Source: Hypsibius dujardini (Eukaryota > Tardigrada > Eutardigrada > Parachela > Hypsibiidae). Taken from it: a DNA stretch of 64,000 nucleotides. The DNA lies in the NCBI GenBank assembly GCA_001579985.1, contig LRSR01002431.1, forward strand, positions 51,724-115,723. Direction: 5' to 3'. Position 1 is the stretch's first letter. Each line of letters starts with the position of its first letter. The notes beneath the pieces were generated by a model. That model worked only from the letters and a program-made list of their open reading frames with translations. It did no database searches and was not told the DNA's origin. The translations under genes and the position numbers were made by a program. Below, one piece after another: positions 41,692 through 55,000 of this stretch.

Positions 41692-41826
41692 TACTGTAGA
41701 GTCTCGACCACTTGGTGCCAGTTTTTAATGACCCCCATATATTATGACTGCAGGGTAGCCCAGTGTGTGAAGGCTTAATATACGGGTGGGTGTAAAAATG
41801 TGCACCAAATGGTCGAGACTACAGTA
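41692..41826. repeat. TA-flanked inverted repeat (MITE-like), about 50-bp arms
   Basis: The left arm starts TACTGTAGAGTCTCGACCA and the right arm ends TGGTCGAGACTACAGTA. Pairing with some mismatches extends about 50 bases per arm, to tatatta and taatata. The CTGTA ends between TA dinucleotides match those at 14912 and 50232. Confidence 0.75.
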
Positions 41827-42895
41827 AACGAGTAAAAATGGCCTAACTCGGTCGACCAAGTATTCTGTTCGTGTGTGTAGTAGTGTAGATGAGTCTTGTG
41901 GTTTGAATTGATGATATGATGAAAATCAATCAGTGCAAATACCGTCCTTGTGAGTCGTGCTCTGCTTTGTTGTTGTTTTTTTCAGAGAGCTGAGTCGCGA
42001 GTACCGTGCTGCATTGAGCATTGCTGCCGCAGAGAAGAGTGGCTTTTTGTGCTTATTTGTACTGCGAGTTCGTGATGTGTTATTTGAAGCAATTTTGAAG
42101 TGATGTTGGACGGTGGCTCTACGCTACGCGTACAGTGTACAGTACACTACAGTGTAACTGCTTGAGCCCTGCGTCTTGCTCTGCTCTTCTCTCTTCTCTG
42201 CTGCGATCAAGCATGGCGGCCACATTATTAGCGAACGAGTAAAGTGATCTCGCTCTTGTTTCTTTTTTTTTCTCGCACCATCCATCTCTCTCTCTGCCCT
42301 ATTCGGTGCTAGAGGTTGCTCTGCCGTGCAGCTATTATCAGTACCACCTTCTCTTCTCTTGTGCGATTGGAGGCTCCATTTGCACAATTGACTGACAGTC
42401 AAAGGTAGCTTGATCCTGTAAGCTTATCTTCTCTGCTGCATTTCCCCTCATGTCCCAAAGATAAACATTGCCACATTCATTTGGCGAAGTTGTAAATTAT
42501 CTATTATCTTCTGAGCTGAGGTAGGAAAGCGCTTCTTGATATGGCAATATTTCTTCATCCGCGGAGAGCCAAGGGCTTCATTTGCCCTTCCCCCTCAGGG
42601 GGTCAGATTTTTAATCTCTTGCTTATCGCGAAGTAGCATTTTGGTTCTTTCTTTGGAGACAATTTTAAATTTGGAAATCTCTGTAAAAAGATTTTAGTCT
42701 TTGAGGTCAAGGTTTAGTTTAATGAATTTGGTTTGCTGACACTTTAGAATAAAGGGAAGGGAAAGGGGGCGGGGATTCAGGGGATTGTTCTGGAGTGCGT
42801 TTGTTTTGTTTGTGTTCTTGCGTGATTTGATTTACGGTGGCCTTCTATTTGCAGGAAGCGGACATTCTCCTCTTGTTTAGAGTTGAATTTGTTGG

Positions 42896-45800
42896 ATGGA
42901 AGTCGCCAGCAGCCATGAAGGCGGCGGAGGTGTTAACGGCAGCAGTAGCATCGCTGGACCCTTTCGTCCCAATCGCCTTGCAGCCCTTAAGTCGAGTTTC
43001 GAGGTGTCTTCCGTACAGAATCAACATCAACAAGTTCAACAGCAACACCAGCCGGTTCCTATCAAACGACCGACCCGTGACGCCGTCCCCAAGATCGCCA
43101 GCCTCTTTCAGATAGCAAACAATCCACGTAGCAGCCATCATTCCCGGTCTTCTCTTTCTCCCGATTTACACCACGAATTCATTCTGCATTCCCTGGGCAG
43201 TAACGGGAAGGAAGAGAAAGAAAACTCGGTTCCGCAGGAGCGTCAAAGCCTACCTTCTCTTCGAAACGGCGCCTTGATTGAGGCGGATCGACGAAAATCC
43301 TTCCCTCATTCTCACGACGAGACAGGAACAGCGCCAATTGTCAAGACCAATGGGGGGACTGTCGACGACCATGTTGTCCGTTTTCAGCACGCTAAGGAGT
43401 TTTTCCTGCGGAAAGAAGAGGCCAACAGAGGTTTGAGTGGAGGTAAGTGAGTCTAGTTATTACTCTGTCTGCCTGCTCATTGTTCGGCGGTAAATGTGGC
43501 CTACTTTTTCTGTGATAATATGCGTGTCATCTTACGTCTCGCTTTCGTTTCTCTCATATGGGAGTGAAAGAGTCTAACTAAGAGAAACGAGAGGAGTGCA
43601 ACTGGTGGTAATTTTTATTGTTGTAATGTAGTTGCTAATCTTAACCGGTCACAAATTATGCTCTTGGTGGTTATCATTATTCTTTTAATCAGACCACACA
43701 CCTGGTCCCTAACCTCAAAACTCACATTATCCCTTCCGTCATCAAGAATTACCTCCAACTAAATTATTCAGCGCTCATTTACTTATTTTTGGGAGAACAT
43801 GGTATTTTTTGCGAAGAAAACGTCAAGTTCCTGTTGATTATTGTCCCTCTTGGGAGCAGTGAAGTATTCCCGGTCTCAATGTTAGGATTTGTCCCCCTTG
43901 CAAATTCCATTGCATTATGTTTTATTTTGCAGGTCCACCGAACCTTCGCGGTCGTGGACGACTGTGTACTCCCTCTCCGCATCGTTCCAAGCCAAGCAGT
44001 CCTGACATCTCCCACGCCGTGGGCCATCATTCCCCTTCAGAAACTGTTGGTCATTCTTCGCGTTCTCGCGGCACCGCTTGGTTGCGCGAATCTCGACAGC
44101 GGTCCAGCAGCGAGTCTCGCATTCACTCTTCTTCCGATAAAGTCCGACCCGATCTCCTCCCAAACTGCGAACCCGATGAAAAGAAGAGCCCAGATCGGGA
44201 TGAAGATGTTTTGCATCAAGTGCCATCCATGTTATTGACTCTCGATGAGGCTGCAGCAAGCAGCGGATTGGTGTCTACAGTGAGAGAGACTGGCACCGTG
44301 CAAGCGGGCAATTCCTCAGATATTCTACCAGCCCTCAATGGTCTCTCATTCAGTTCTTCAGCAGGTTAGGTGTTATCTTATAACCAGTTGTCATTATTCC
44401 AGTTGCACTCCAGTTTACTTATTATGTCTGTTATACCTGTTTAGAAGAAAAAATACCTTCCCCTTCTTCTCCATTGCACGTTGATCAAGGTGAAGCATTT
44501 TCCGTTCGCTCTGCCTTCTTCACCAGTGCCCCGGTATCTCCGTTGCGGAATGGAAGTCTCCTCATGTCTCCGGCTTTGCAGGAAGACAATGCCGTAATTC
44601 CTCTCAATCACTCTCCTAATGACGGTCTCTTATGTACTGCCCCTGCACTTCCTGTTTCTACGTCACCGGCAACCCTTTTAAAAGCGGGCAATGGATTCTC
44701 AGAGAAGGAGTCGGTTGGGGCCCGTCGGTCTTTGGATGAGGATATCAGATCGGAAACGCCGCCTCCAATGCCGACTAGCCCTTGTCCGGTGTTGGATAAG
44801 ACAGCTGTTACGTCGGCTAATCTGATTACTAGTCTATTGAAATCGACGTCCATTTCTCCACCTGCCATCAACGAGGAAGATTTGGAATTGATGACAGAGG
44901 ATGAGCAACGAATCTTCTTGCGCGGTCCGGACGTTCCAGATAATGAAGACACCGCCGATGAGGGCGGACCGGAGTGGGAAGGAAACCACGAAGTGAGCCA
45001 TGTTGATCCAGACTCGACCGATGAAGCCGATGACCAGGAAGCCGTTGAAGAAGCCATGGTCGAGGAGGATGACCGTATAACTCGGCGGAAACGTCGGACG
45101 GAGTTGTTTGGAAAAATGCCGTTTGTCGACCTTTCACAGCCGGAAACGGTATTCGATCAGTATCCGTTAACAATGCTAAAGGACGGGCATTATTTTGTGC
45201 AGACCCCCATGCACGATCGGGACGCTGACGAAGATTATCCAGAGGGGCTGCCGGTGAAGGAGATGAAGCTGCGCTTCGACACCGAGTGCGTCACTGTCTA
45301 TAGCACATACTCAATGCATGAATATGATCGGACAAACAGCGATGTCGATCCTGTTGCTTCGTCTGCTGAGTATGAGCTGGAAAAGCGCATTGAGAAGATG
45401 GATGTGTTCCGGGTGCAACTGATGAAGGAGGCAGGAGGCGGGCTGGGCTTGAGTATTATCGGGATGGGAGTCGGAGCTGATGCTGGACTGGAGAAACTGG
45501 GCATTTTTGTTAAGAGTGTCGCCGGACCTGCAGCTATTGATGGTCAAATCCAGGTCAATGATCAGATCATTGAAGGTATTTTCATCTTCTTCCGTGACAG
45601 CACTTTGAGTATTTACAAATGTCGTCTTCTTTCTAGTGGACGGCCAGAGTCTCGTCGGGGTCTCACAAATTTACGCAGCGCAGGTGTTGCGGGCCACTCA
45701 GGTATCTTACTAATTAATGCTTCTCCTCTGTTCGTGGCAAGGCGATTTGTTGGAGTAGTGTTATTGGTTCTCTTCTTTCTAATAAGCATTGTTGCAGGGA

Positions 45801-47787
45801 GAAGTAAATTTTGTAATTGGGCGAGAGCGGGGAACGGAGCTGTCAGAAGTAGCCCAGTTGATTGAGCAGTCGCGAGCTAGAGACGCTGAAAAGGAGCGTC
45901 AGGCGGAGACGGAGCGAGCCCAGGACGATCTCCAACGAATGAGCGAGTCTGCGCGTCTCTTCATGGACGACAGTCCGGGGGCGGATGCTTGTCATGAATT
46001 TGCCGATGGGCAGGAGACAGACGACAGCGAGGAGAATGACTTCCCTGGATATCAGCCACAAACACCGACTGCTGACTTGGATGGAATGGGCAGGCAGTAT
46101 GAGTGTAAGATTGCGGCCAATGGAAGCCTGTCGCCGGTCGAATTTGACATTGATAACCTTAAGCTTCGCTTGGCCGAGGCTCAACAATTCAGCACTACCG
46201 CAGAATCCGAAGTTGACCGTTTACGCACCAAATTGATCGAGTATGAAGGTGATGCTCACAAGTCCGAAGAATTGGCACGGGAATTGGGTTCACTGCGTAG
46301 CCAGTTGAGCGACGCCGAGAAAAACCACCAAGAAGCTCAAAAAGCTGTGGAATCCAAACAGGCAAGCCCGTTATGTTAAGTTTGATTTGGCCCGATGGAA
46401 TTTGAGTCACTAATTTGTTGATATTACTGTTGCAGAATGAGTTGGCCGCGGCGCAGGAAGGCTACAAGCTGTTGGAGCGAAAGTACAACAAGGCCAAGAA
46501 GGTGATTCGCGATTACCAGCAGCAGATTGAGCAACGTGATCAGTACATCAACTCTTTGCGACTGAAACTCGGCGAGACGGAAGGACCCGGAAACGCTATC
46601 TTGGCTCACCTCAAGTCACCCCTCTTCTCTAACGTCCTCTTGGAGAACTCCTTGACCGATTTCGATAATTCAGATATGGAGGACCCGGAATCTTCATCAC
46701 TCGGTTTGGAGATAGTTGGCCTGTCTCGACTGGGTACATTCATTCTGTTATTGATGGTCTGTATTGATACTTTGCAGGCAAAGGACATGGAGACGAGTCT
46801 TTCTCAAAGCTGGTGCCGGAAACTCAACGCTTGGATAATAAGGCTGCTCGCGCAAGGGCAGATTTGGCGCTGAAAGGCAGTCTCGCTGCCCGGCACCCGC
46901 CTTCGGCAAAGCGATTGTCTTTTGAGAATGATATTCCAGACGGCAAGCGATCTTTTGCCAAGTGCCTGCCCCAACGACCCAGCCTTCCTCCCCCCGCAGT
47001 TCCTAATAGGCCCGGTCGAACCGGCAGCGGCGGAAGCCTCAATTCGACACCTCAACGTCTTCGACAGTCAAGCCAAGTGTCTGTGCAAAGTGGAGTTAGC
47101 ACAATTAGTGACGTGTCAGTGGGAGGAGAAACTCTTGAAGATAGCTTCAACACCACGCCCTCGCCATCGAAATTCAGCCCACTCAAGAACCCGAACCTCT
47201 CCTATGCCTCACTGCCGAGATCGTTCGCTCGCGGTTCTTCGACTGGATCGACGGGAGACTTCAAGAGTTCGCCTTCGTCTTTGTCCGACACGACCATGGA
47301 TAGTAAACACAGCACGCCGGAGAAGCATGCAGCCGATTTACCCGTTAACAGTACGTCTCACGACGTGTCATATGCCTGGTTGCAAACTAGTCTAAAAATA
47401 AAATCCCTTTTGCAGGCCATGACGTGGACCAATGGCTCTTCAGTTACGGACTGAAACATCATTCTGCAGCGTTCAAGGTAAATCTTTCCCGTTACCCCTT
47501 TACACATCAGCATGAAGAGGTCACGATTGCAGACTCATTTTATATCGATATTATTTATTTAGGAGCGTTGTATTGATGGACCGACCCTTTTGACGCTGGA
47601 CAGCGAAGCACTCAAGAATATGGGCGTCACCAGTGTCGCCGAACGGTCCTTTATGAAGAAGAAGATTAAGGAACTTCGTCATGTGTTGGATCGGGAGAGA
47701 CGGACGGTCGAGAAGCACAAGAAGGCTCAGGAAAAGCTCCAGAAGAAAGCCACTTCTTCTTCCCCTCTCAAGAAGAAGTCACCTTAA
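42896..47787 (+). CDS. PPP1R9: Neurabin (PP1 regulatory subunit 9) with PDZ and SAM domains
   Basis: Nine exons join in phase: 42896-43442, 43933-44364, 44445-45575, 45637-45701, 45798-46361, 46436-46733, 46778-47350, 47416-47477 and 47563-47787, giving 1298 residues. The N-terminus ([17 protein letters not shown]) corresponds to the actin-binding region. KLRF at residues 601-604 is the PP1-docking RVxF-type motif (KIKF in vertebrate neurabin), followed by the family stretch [12 protein letters not shown]. The PDZ domain (about 650-735) contains [20 protein letters not shown]. The region after it ([20 protein letters not shown]) is coiled coil. A SAM domain ends the protein (about 1204-1275), then a lysine-rich tail. 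Neurabin targets PP1 to F-actin at synapses and junctions. SAM makes it neurabin-like rather than spinophilin-like. The intron after 46361 uses a GC donor. Confidence 0.95.
46362..46435 (+). other. GC-AG intron in neurabin
   Basis: The donor reads CAG-gcaagc and the acceptor ttgcag-AAT. The coding frame joins SKQ to [14 protein letters not shown], as in the family's coiled coil. No GT donor gives an open join nearby. Confidence 0.8.
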
Positions 47788-48386
47788 ATTCCCAAGTTTG
47801 CTCCAAGTGATTCCAATGGCCAATCGCGCTTTTTGTTTTAATTGCGGGCCAATGGTTTCGATTCCTCTTATCCTATGTATTTACGTCAAGTTAGGTGGGG
47901 TCACTTTAACCTTACCAAACATTATATTCGTTAGCGTTATTTTGTTCTAGATGGGGTAATCTCTTATAAGTACTTTGTAGGCTAAGCAGAAAGTCTTAGC
48001 AGTTCTTACTGCATTTTTACCTGCTATGTTAAATCTGTGGGAACTAATCAGGATAAGCGGTGAGTGTTCAGTGGCATGGATACAACTATTGGGTCAGTCC
48101 TCAGGGATCAGGGATTAATATGATTAAGACAAGCCAGTGTGGTATTTAACTTAAGTCACAGGGAAGAAAAGCATGCAGTAAGTTAGTTCTCTGAGATCTG
48201 ACAACGGGGTACAAAGTTTCGAAAGAGATTAAAATCTAGGACTTTTAGTACGGTGAGCACTGATTTACTGTACTGTAAGTCTGCAACATTCCGGTATATG
48301 CGACAAGCAATCATAGTTCGGTCATTCAAACTATACTCTATAACTGTGCTGTAAGTCATCTTTAAATCCAGCGGAGACATCACGAA
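47788..48386. other. Intergenic region between neurabin and HMBS
   Basis: About 0.6 kb between two plus-strand genes. No repeat or exon was recognised. It should hold the neurabin 3' UTR and the HMBS promoter. Confidence 0.5.
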
Positions 48387-50922
48387 ATGGAGCCCGAAAC
48401 TGTGGCAAAGTTGGAAAACATGTCGGCTTTGACTAAAAGGACGAAATTTCGAGTTGGCACAAGGAAGAGCCAGGTAATAATTTACGATTAATTGGTGTCG
48501 TACTTTTAACACTCGAAAATCTTCTTCATTTACAGCTGGCAATGGTTCAGACTAAACAAGTTATCGCGCTCCTGCAGGATCTTCATCCCGATTTTTCTTT
48601 CGAGATAAGTAAGTGAATTTGTAGAGTGAAAAAATTGAAAATTGAAGGTTTGGCCTCTTCTGAAAAATGAAAATAAAATCACAAAAGATCAGTCTTGGGT
48701 CGTGGCTAACCGATTCTTACACGTCGTTTGTTTGTAACTACTAGTTGGGATAAACACGATTGGGGATGATGTATTGGCAACGGCGTTAGCCAAGGTTTGC
48801 AAGAGACTATTGAGAGATGGAGGCTAGTTATTTAAAATACCGTCAACACAGGATTTAATTCAAACCTCTTCTCTGTCCATCAGATTGGAGAGAAATCACT
48901 GTTCACGAAGGAGCTCGAGATAGCTTTACAAGAAGGCATCGTCGATTTTGTTGTACATTCTCTCAAAGGTAATGATAGTGTAAAGACGTATTGCCTCTCT
49001 TTGCTCTCACTGTCCTCCATTTTTCAGATCTACCCTCGACTCTTCCTCCGGGATTGACCATCGCGGCAATCTTACAGTTTAGTTTGTTTCTTCTTATTAC
49101 TTAAGCATATAAGCTGGATGGTGCTTAAAAACTTTGTGTGCATTTTCTTTTTGTAGAAGAGAAAATGCACAAGACGCAGTTGTTATGCGGCCGGACTTGT
49201 CGGCCAAATCGCTGAACGATCTTCCAGCGGAGAGCGTAATTGGGACAAGTTCCTTGCGAAGAGCAGCTCAGTTGAAGCGTCTTTATCCACATCTTCGGTT
49301 CAAAGATGTGGTGACCTTTCATCTTTTCAATTCCTTCCGCTGGATCACTTAGTATTGGCATAAAAATTTGGTCATCTCTCTTTTTATTAGCGAGGTAATT
49401 TGAACAGTCGACTGAGGAAACTGGACGAAGACCGTGAGTACGATGCCCTCATCCTTGCGACGGCCGGATTACTTCGACTCGGCTGGCACAATCGAATCTC
49501 TATTGTAAGTATACACTACTGTACTAGTACTAGTATCTTATCATTCATTGTACTTCCCAAACGCCCCTTATTATTAAGCTCATGTTTTATAGATACTTCC
49601 CACTAATTGTCTTCATGCTGTCGGACAAGGAGCTCTTGGGGTGAATAAACGCATATACAGTACTCGTATATTCTCATCCGTTACAAACTAAGCGGACTTT
49701 CTGGCTCTTTCCTGTTAATTTCTGTCACGAAAGCTTACCTGGAACACTTGTCTGTAGGTGGAAGGCCGCGAAAATGATCAGCAGACACTGGATCTACTGC
49801 GACCTTTGATCGACCCACCTACGATGAAATGTTGCGTGCTTGAACGAGCCTTTCTCAAGTATTTGGTAATTAGCCTCTTGAAATTTCAGCTCAATCAAAC
49901 CTTATTGTACCTGACGAAATTGGGATGATGAAAGTCTGACCTTCCTCCTGGCCAATCAATGTTTCAACGGATAAACTTGTAATGCCTAACAATGCAACTA
50001 ACTGATGTTGTAACTTGTGTCTTAATGGTGTCGTCCCAGTCCGAATCTTTTCGTGCGGCTGATACAACGCCCATCTTCTTTGACGCCCATGTCTGTCTTC
50101 AAGTTCTCTTCAAAGTATGTTGTGGCATAACTAACACGAACGCTCATATTTCCTCTGCTTAACATCACATGGGTTCGCGGGATACCCTTACACAACCGCT
50201 TACTACGAGTAGTGCTACACCCTTATTACATGTACTGTATTGCATCGTGGAAGTGGTGGGAGCGGCGTTCGCTTCATGCTAGGGAACATCATTCAAAACA
50301 AACGCCGCTCCCACCACTTCCACGATGCAATACAGTACTACCGCTTCGGAGAAGGTGGTAAACTGATATATTTTACTTGTTTGTCTAGGAAGGAGGATGC
50401 AGCGTACCCTGTGCCATCAGTACAGAACTGGATTGTGACCAGGTATGCAGGCAAGAAGAAGTGAAGAAAATGGTTATTTAATCTGTATTGCTGGCTGTGG
50501 CGCAGATTGCAGTTCAGTCTGGCGTGTACAGCCTGGATGGTTCCCAGGCCGTGGAAGATGAAATGACAGTTTTTCTGACATCAAGTGGAACATCTCTGAG
50601 CGACTCGAGCAAGGTATCTTTTCAATATCCCTTCTGGTCTTTTAAATTCAACACACAATAGTATAAACACACCCGAATTTTGTCTATTGAAAAGGAAAGT
50701 GGCAGTGAATGGGTTAGCGTCCATCCACAAAATGTTGACGTGAACGCCCTCCGGGCAGCTGTTCAAGGTGGAATTCAGATGGGCAAGATGCTGGAACGTC
50801 TAGGCGCCAAAGAAATTCTTATTGAAGCACGTCGGCAAGCCAAGATAGCCAGCAACATTAGCGCCACCCCAAGACCCAATAAGCCTTCTGAAGATGACGT
50901 CACTGATACCCTGTTCGCTTGA
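48387..50922 (+). CDS. HMBS: Hydroxymethylbilane synthase (porphobilinogen deaminase)
   Basis: Twelve exons join in phase: 48387-48473, 48536-48608, 48745-48794, 48884-48968, 49028-49076, 49157-49307, 49391-49504, 49593-49640, 49758-49865, 50389-50442, 50506-50613 and 50695-50922, giving 384 residues (human 361). This cytosolic enzyme links four porphobilinogen molecules into hydroxymethylbilane, the third step of heme synthesis. Visible motifs are [60 protein letters not shown] and [10 protein letters not shown]. The cofactor-binding cysteine is C259 in EGGCSVPCA, which is the dipyrromethane attachment site. The exon-5 donor (ttaca-gtttag) is weak but required by the [10 protein letters not shown] frame. 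The 523-base intron before the cysteine exon holds a 38-bp hairpin. Confidence 0.96.
50232..50338. repeat. Perfect 38-bp hairpin in an HMBS intron (MITE or small-RNA precursor)
   Basis: Arms are 50232-50269 and 50301-50338 with a 31-base loop, and no mismatch was found in the stem. The outer ends read TACTGTATTGCATCG and CGATGCAATACAGTA, again CTGTA between TA dinucleotides. The arms carry AAGTGGTGGGAGCGGCGTT and its complement. It lies 50 bases before the acceptor of the exon carrying the catalytic cysteine. Confidence 0.85.
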
Positions 50923-52001
50923 GACGCTTTTCACAGTATCTGAAGCAATGACAATGCCATGCAACAGCAGTTAACACCTACATTTATTCTATCTATTCGT
51001 TTCCTTTTCGTTTGGATCGCTTCTATTGATCAGATCTATCTATTGGCGCCTTTGTACAGATTTTGACGCAACAACTACCGTAGCATGCGTTATTAGTTTA
51101 GTTCCTTTATGAGATTCGAATTCATTATTCAATGCAAATTTAGTGGGACACCGCGGAAAAACTAAAGCGCCTAATCGATTCATGGAGGAACAATCGGCTA
51201 AGATTTACATACTTTCTTTTGCGCAATGTAATAAGGTTTTCATATGTTGGACTTTATGGTATGGTGTCTCCAATTGAACTGTCCCCTCGGTACTTTGACA
51301 TGCTTTCAAAATTCAAGCAGCGAATGTCTTGAAAGAAGCCTACATTAGCGAGCAAGTTTCGCTTCCTTTTGCTCATTTTTAAAATTTTGATGCTAAAAAT
51401 GAGTACAAAATGCTCTACTCGTACAGATAGAAAGGTGCACTATATTGGCGATTGCCCGATTTGTTTCTGTCATCGATAATCAAGAATTCCCATGCTGTGC
51501 TTGAATTACATTTGCATAAATGTAAACACGAGGCAATGATCATCAACCATGCGAGTCATGCTCTGCTTGGCGTTTTGATGCGCCAGTTTTACCTTACCAG
51601 TCGTGAACATCGTTCGATTGTTTGGAGACGGTATCTGAACGAGGTCTAGTCGACTGTCAAAAGTGGAGGCTAAAAATAATATGAAAATCTGCTGTAGTAA
51701 CATTAATACAATATAATTGTACGTTCATAGTCCGTGCTAGATGCCAGACCACAAAATTTAAGATCGTTTGGAAACCAACTGACATCTTCCCACAGCAATG
51801 ACCCAGGCAACAACAACGAGCTCTCTTCCTGCAGAAGCTTTGTCTTTGTAACAATCAAAAGAAGAACCAATTGCTGGTGAGTACTCGATAGACGAATAGT
51901 CAATACTGTATCTCATACTAGTTATCTTCATCGATGGCGACACCTGCTTTTTGAGCCATATTTAGTAAAGGTTGGATAAAGGTTAGTGATGCAGTCAGGG
52001 G
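50923..52001. other. Tail-to-tail intergenic region between HMBS and DIXDC1-like gene
   Basis: The convergent stops are 1.1 kb apart and this holds both 3' UTRs. Small frames at 51452-51649 (+) and 51506-51943 (-) have no domain. Nothing else was recognised. Confidence 0.5.
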
Positions 52002-55000
52002 CTAGACATGCGTATCTAAACTGGTGAGTTCTAACGACACCATAATTCTGCCATCAACGTCCGGAACTAAAGCATTATCTTTGGTGATCTGTAAAAAAAG
52101 ACTCCGTCTGTCCCCACTACAGTAGGAAGATATTATAACATGAAAGATCCCTTCTTACCTCTTCCTTGACACGACCAACATCGGGATCAATTGTTTCAAA
52201 GTAATAGCGATAGACGGGCGGGCGGTCAATCACTTTTCGAATGTCAAATAAGGTAATTTCGCGGAAGCTACAAAGATCAGATTGACAACTAAAGAAATGC
52301 TTAAATAGTAATCACGGCATTTGTACAGTACTTGCCAACATACTGTTTTGTAATGCTGCATCGAATGGGTGTGGTGGACCCCTCAATCTGATAAAGGACT
52401 TTAGTCACAAAAAGACTACTGCATGCTTCTCCACCGTAGGCAGAAGCAGAGAGGGGCTTGGCGTGAGCCGGTTGGAAGCCTTCCTCGTCTCCTCCAAATG
52501 TTCGTTGTCTTTGGGGCTCGTATAGGGATGAGGGTAAGGGGGGACAAGAATGGTTCTTGTTGCTGTGAAGCTGAGCAATGATCAAATCTTTCGAGTCCAG
52601 CTCTTTCTGTAGCAAGTTAGAATTATTACTCCAACTTTGTTCATCACCTCAAGAAGGTACAATGCACTATAAATGTGAGTGAGAAAAGCCTAACCCTGAG
52701 GTCTGCCAGTTGGCGGTTTTTGAAGTCCATCTTCTTCTGAAATTCGGTTTGCTCCAACGATGGCGACGAAGAAGCGTTGCTGGAGGTGGAAGAGTTGCAG
52801 TTGTTCAGATTCATCACCTGCAAATCACATTTGGTACATCTTCATATGGCACCAAAGAAACATCTACGCCCTCACCTGCATCTTCTGTAGATCCTCTCGG
52901 ACCCGGTATAGTTCTTGCTCCACCTGCTTTATTTTTTGAATGAGTCCGCTTTTGGTTGTTTCCAGGATGGAACAACGGTCTTTATAGGTGGAAATGTCGG
53001 CATGGAGAGCCTGATTGGATGCGGCCATTTCATCCATCAAAGCCAGTAGTGCGATCTGCTAGTTAATCCCACAATTATCGTTCTGCTATCACTAATTACC
53101 ATATGACTTGTACAGTGAATTACCTGCTGAGTATCCAATAGGCTCTTGATGTCGTCTTGTGTATTTGACGGTACCAAAAGCGATGTTGTGGTGCGCTTTA
53201 TCTACAACCCGGCTATAGTTATGTCAATTATATGATTGCAAGTAGCGTAACACGCCACACAGTACCGGCACATACCATTTCTTGGAGCTTCTCTTTGACA
53301 ACCTTCACTTCGGACGAATCCTCACACCCAAAATCGCCTTTCGAACCGTGTCTCGGTTCATTTTCTTCCTCCGGATCAGTGTCCAGAGAATCGCCGTATG
53401 TTGGCATAGTATCGGTAAAGGTTACCCTTCGGCCGTTGTCGCGATCAGCTCCATTTCTACTGCAGACAATGGGTTTGTAAAAAATTAGCATGGGTACTGG
53501 TAAGGTACTGTACATGTATATGTAACTTTACCTCAAACTAGAGTAGCTCTTGGACTTGCGCAACGGTGAGGGCAGCGTAAGTGAGCCGGTTTTGGAAGGT
53601 GTCTTAACGAGGGAGCTATCGTCTTCCCGGTAACTAATACTGCTAACTAGTGAGGAGGCAACTTGACCGGATCTGTTTGGAGTGGTGGTGATGGGAGTTG
53701 TGCTTAGACCGTAGACATTATTTTTGCTGTATTTGATTGAGAGTTGCTGTTGTGGTGTAATGGATTCCGGCTTAAAGTGGCCAGCCAGCGCGTGAATCAA
53801 CCTGAGAAGCGGTTTCAGCTCCCCTCTCGCGAGATCTGCAAAGTCAACGGACTATCAATCATTGCAACGTAGTACAAATGAAAGATCTACATATACAGCA
53901 CACCGACTGCTTATTGTTTTTTCTAGCTTTTTCTAGTACAGTATATTAGTTGTGCATAGACAACCGAGCGCGCCGTTGATCTGTATTCCAGTTTGTTTGA
54001 GCGGCAGTTTACGGATATTAGAGAGCAAAATGCCAATTAGTAACTGATTCAGTAGTTTTTATACATAAGTTATTACAAAAAGAAAAAGTAAATAAGATAA
54101 TTTGCTCCACATTTTTAGGGGATTTTTTATGAAGGAAAAAATGAAACGCTCCCTTCATTATCAAGAGTCCGGTGAGAGGGAAAACTACTTGCTCTTTGTT
54201 TAACATAATAAATAACTGTCCATGTTGGAAACGACCTTATAAACAGTTTTTTCTCGCGATACTGCTATGAAAACAAAGTCTGCACTATTCTCGGCAAGAT
54301 ATCTGATGCTTCCAATGCCATTCATTGCATTTTAAATTATTTTTTTATTGCACTAGAGCTTTTTCAGACGTTGAAGTGCCTTTTGCTTAAATTAAACGAC
54401 TGGACGTACCGGCAACGTTAATAGTTGGATGCAATGCCACCCGTTGGAGAGTAAGATAACGGAGAATTGCGTTATAGTTGGATATCCTCACTGGAAGAGA
54501 TTGTGGAGCAGGCTGCCAGTCCACGCCGGAAAGACGATGGTTCCCTGAAATTGAAGCCAGCCAATCGAATCAGTCGCGTTCTGCGTTCCATCAAGTAAAG
54601 CCTATTCGTCATAATTGCGAGTTCTTGTGTTTCAGTTGGCGAGATAAGAAAGTCCTAGGTAATGAATGGGATTGCCAGAAAAGGTCGCGATATCTGCAGG
54701 CTGCTTATGGTGACGCATGCATGCTCTGTGACAAATGATATGCAGGAACATATGTTGACATACTCACCAAGAATCTCAATTAAACTGGCCACAAGAGTTC
54801 CGTCTTGTAGTTCGGTCCGAATGTCCTGGATCGGCCGAATAGCTTGCGGGTTTTTCTTGAGCTGACAGTTGATCCATGTCAGGTAGGCTTGATAGTGCTG
54901 AAAATAAGTAATGCATCCAAATGTTCTTTCATTACTTGTTAATTGTAACACATCAACCATGTATTGGAAATTTTAAAGAGGGTATGTAACTGCATTAATT

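Larger units (their letters stand above)
41307..42895. other. Intergenic region rich in inverted repeats, with 5' UTR of neurabin
   Basis: Three inverted-repeat structures occur between 41345 and 41826 (listed separately). Further right, a gcag acceptor at 42851-42854 shows that the neurabin start codon lies in a downstream exon; a 5' UTR exon probably ends at a cctgtaagc donor near 42416. No coding exon is supported. Confidence 0.5.

Noticed and set aside
44608-45057. 149-codon minus-strand frame
   Set aside because: Shadow of the large neurabin exon on the other strand.
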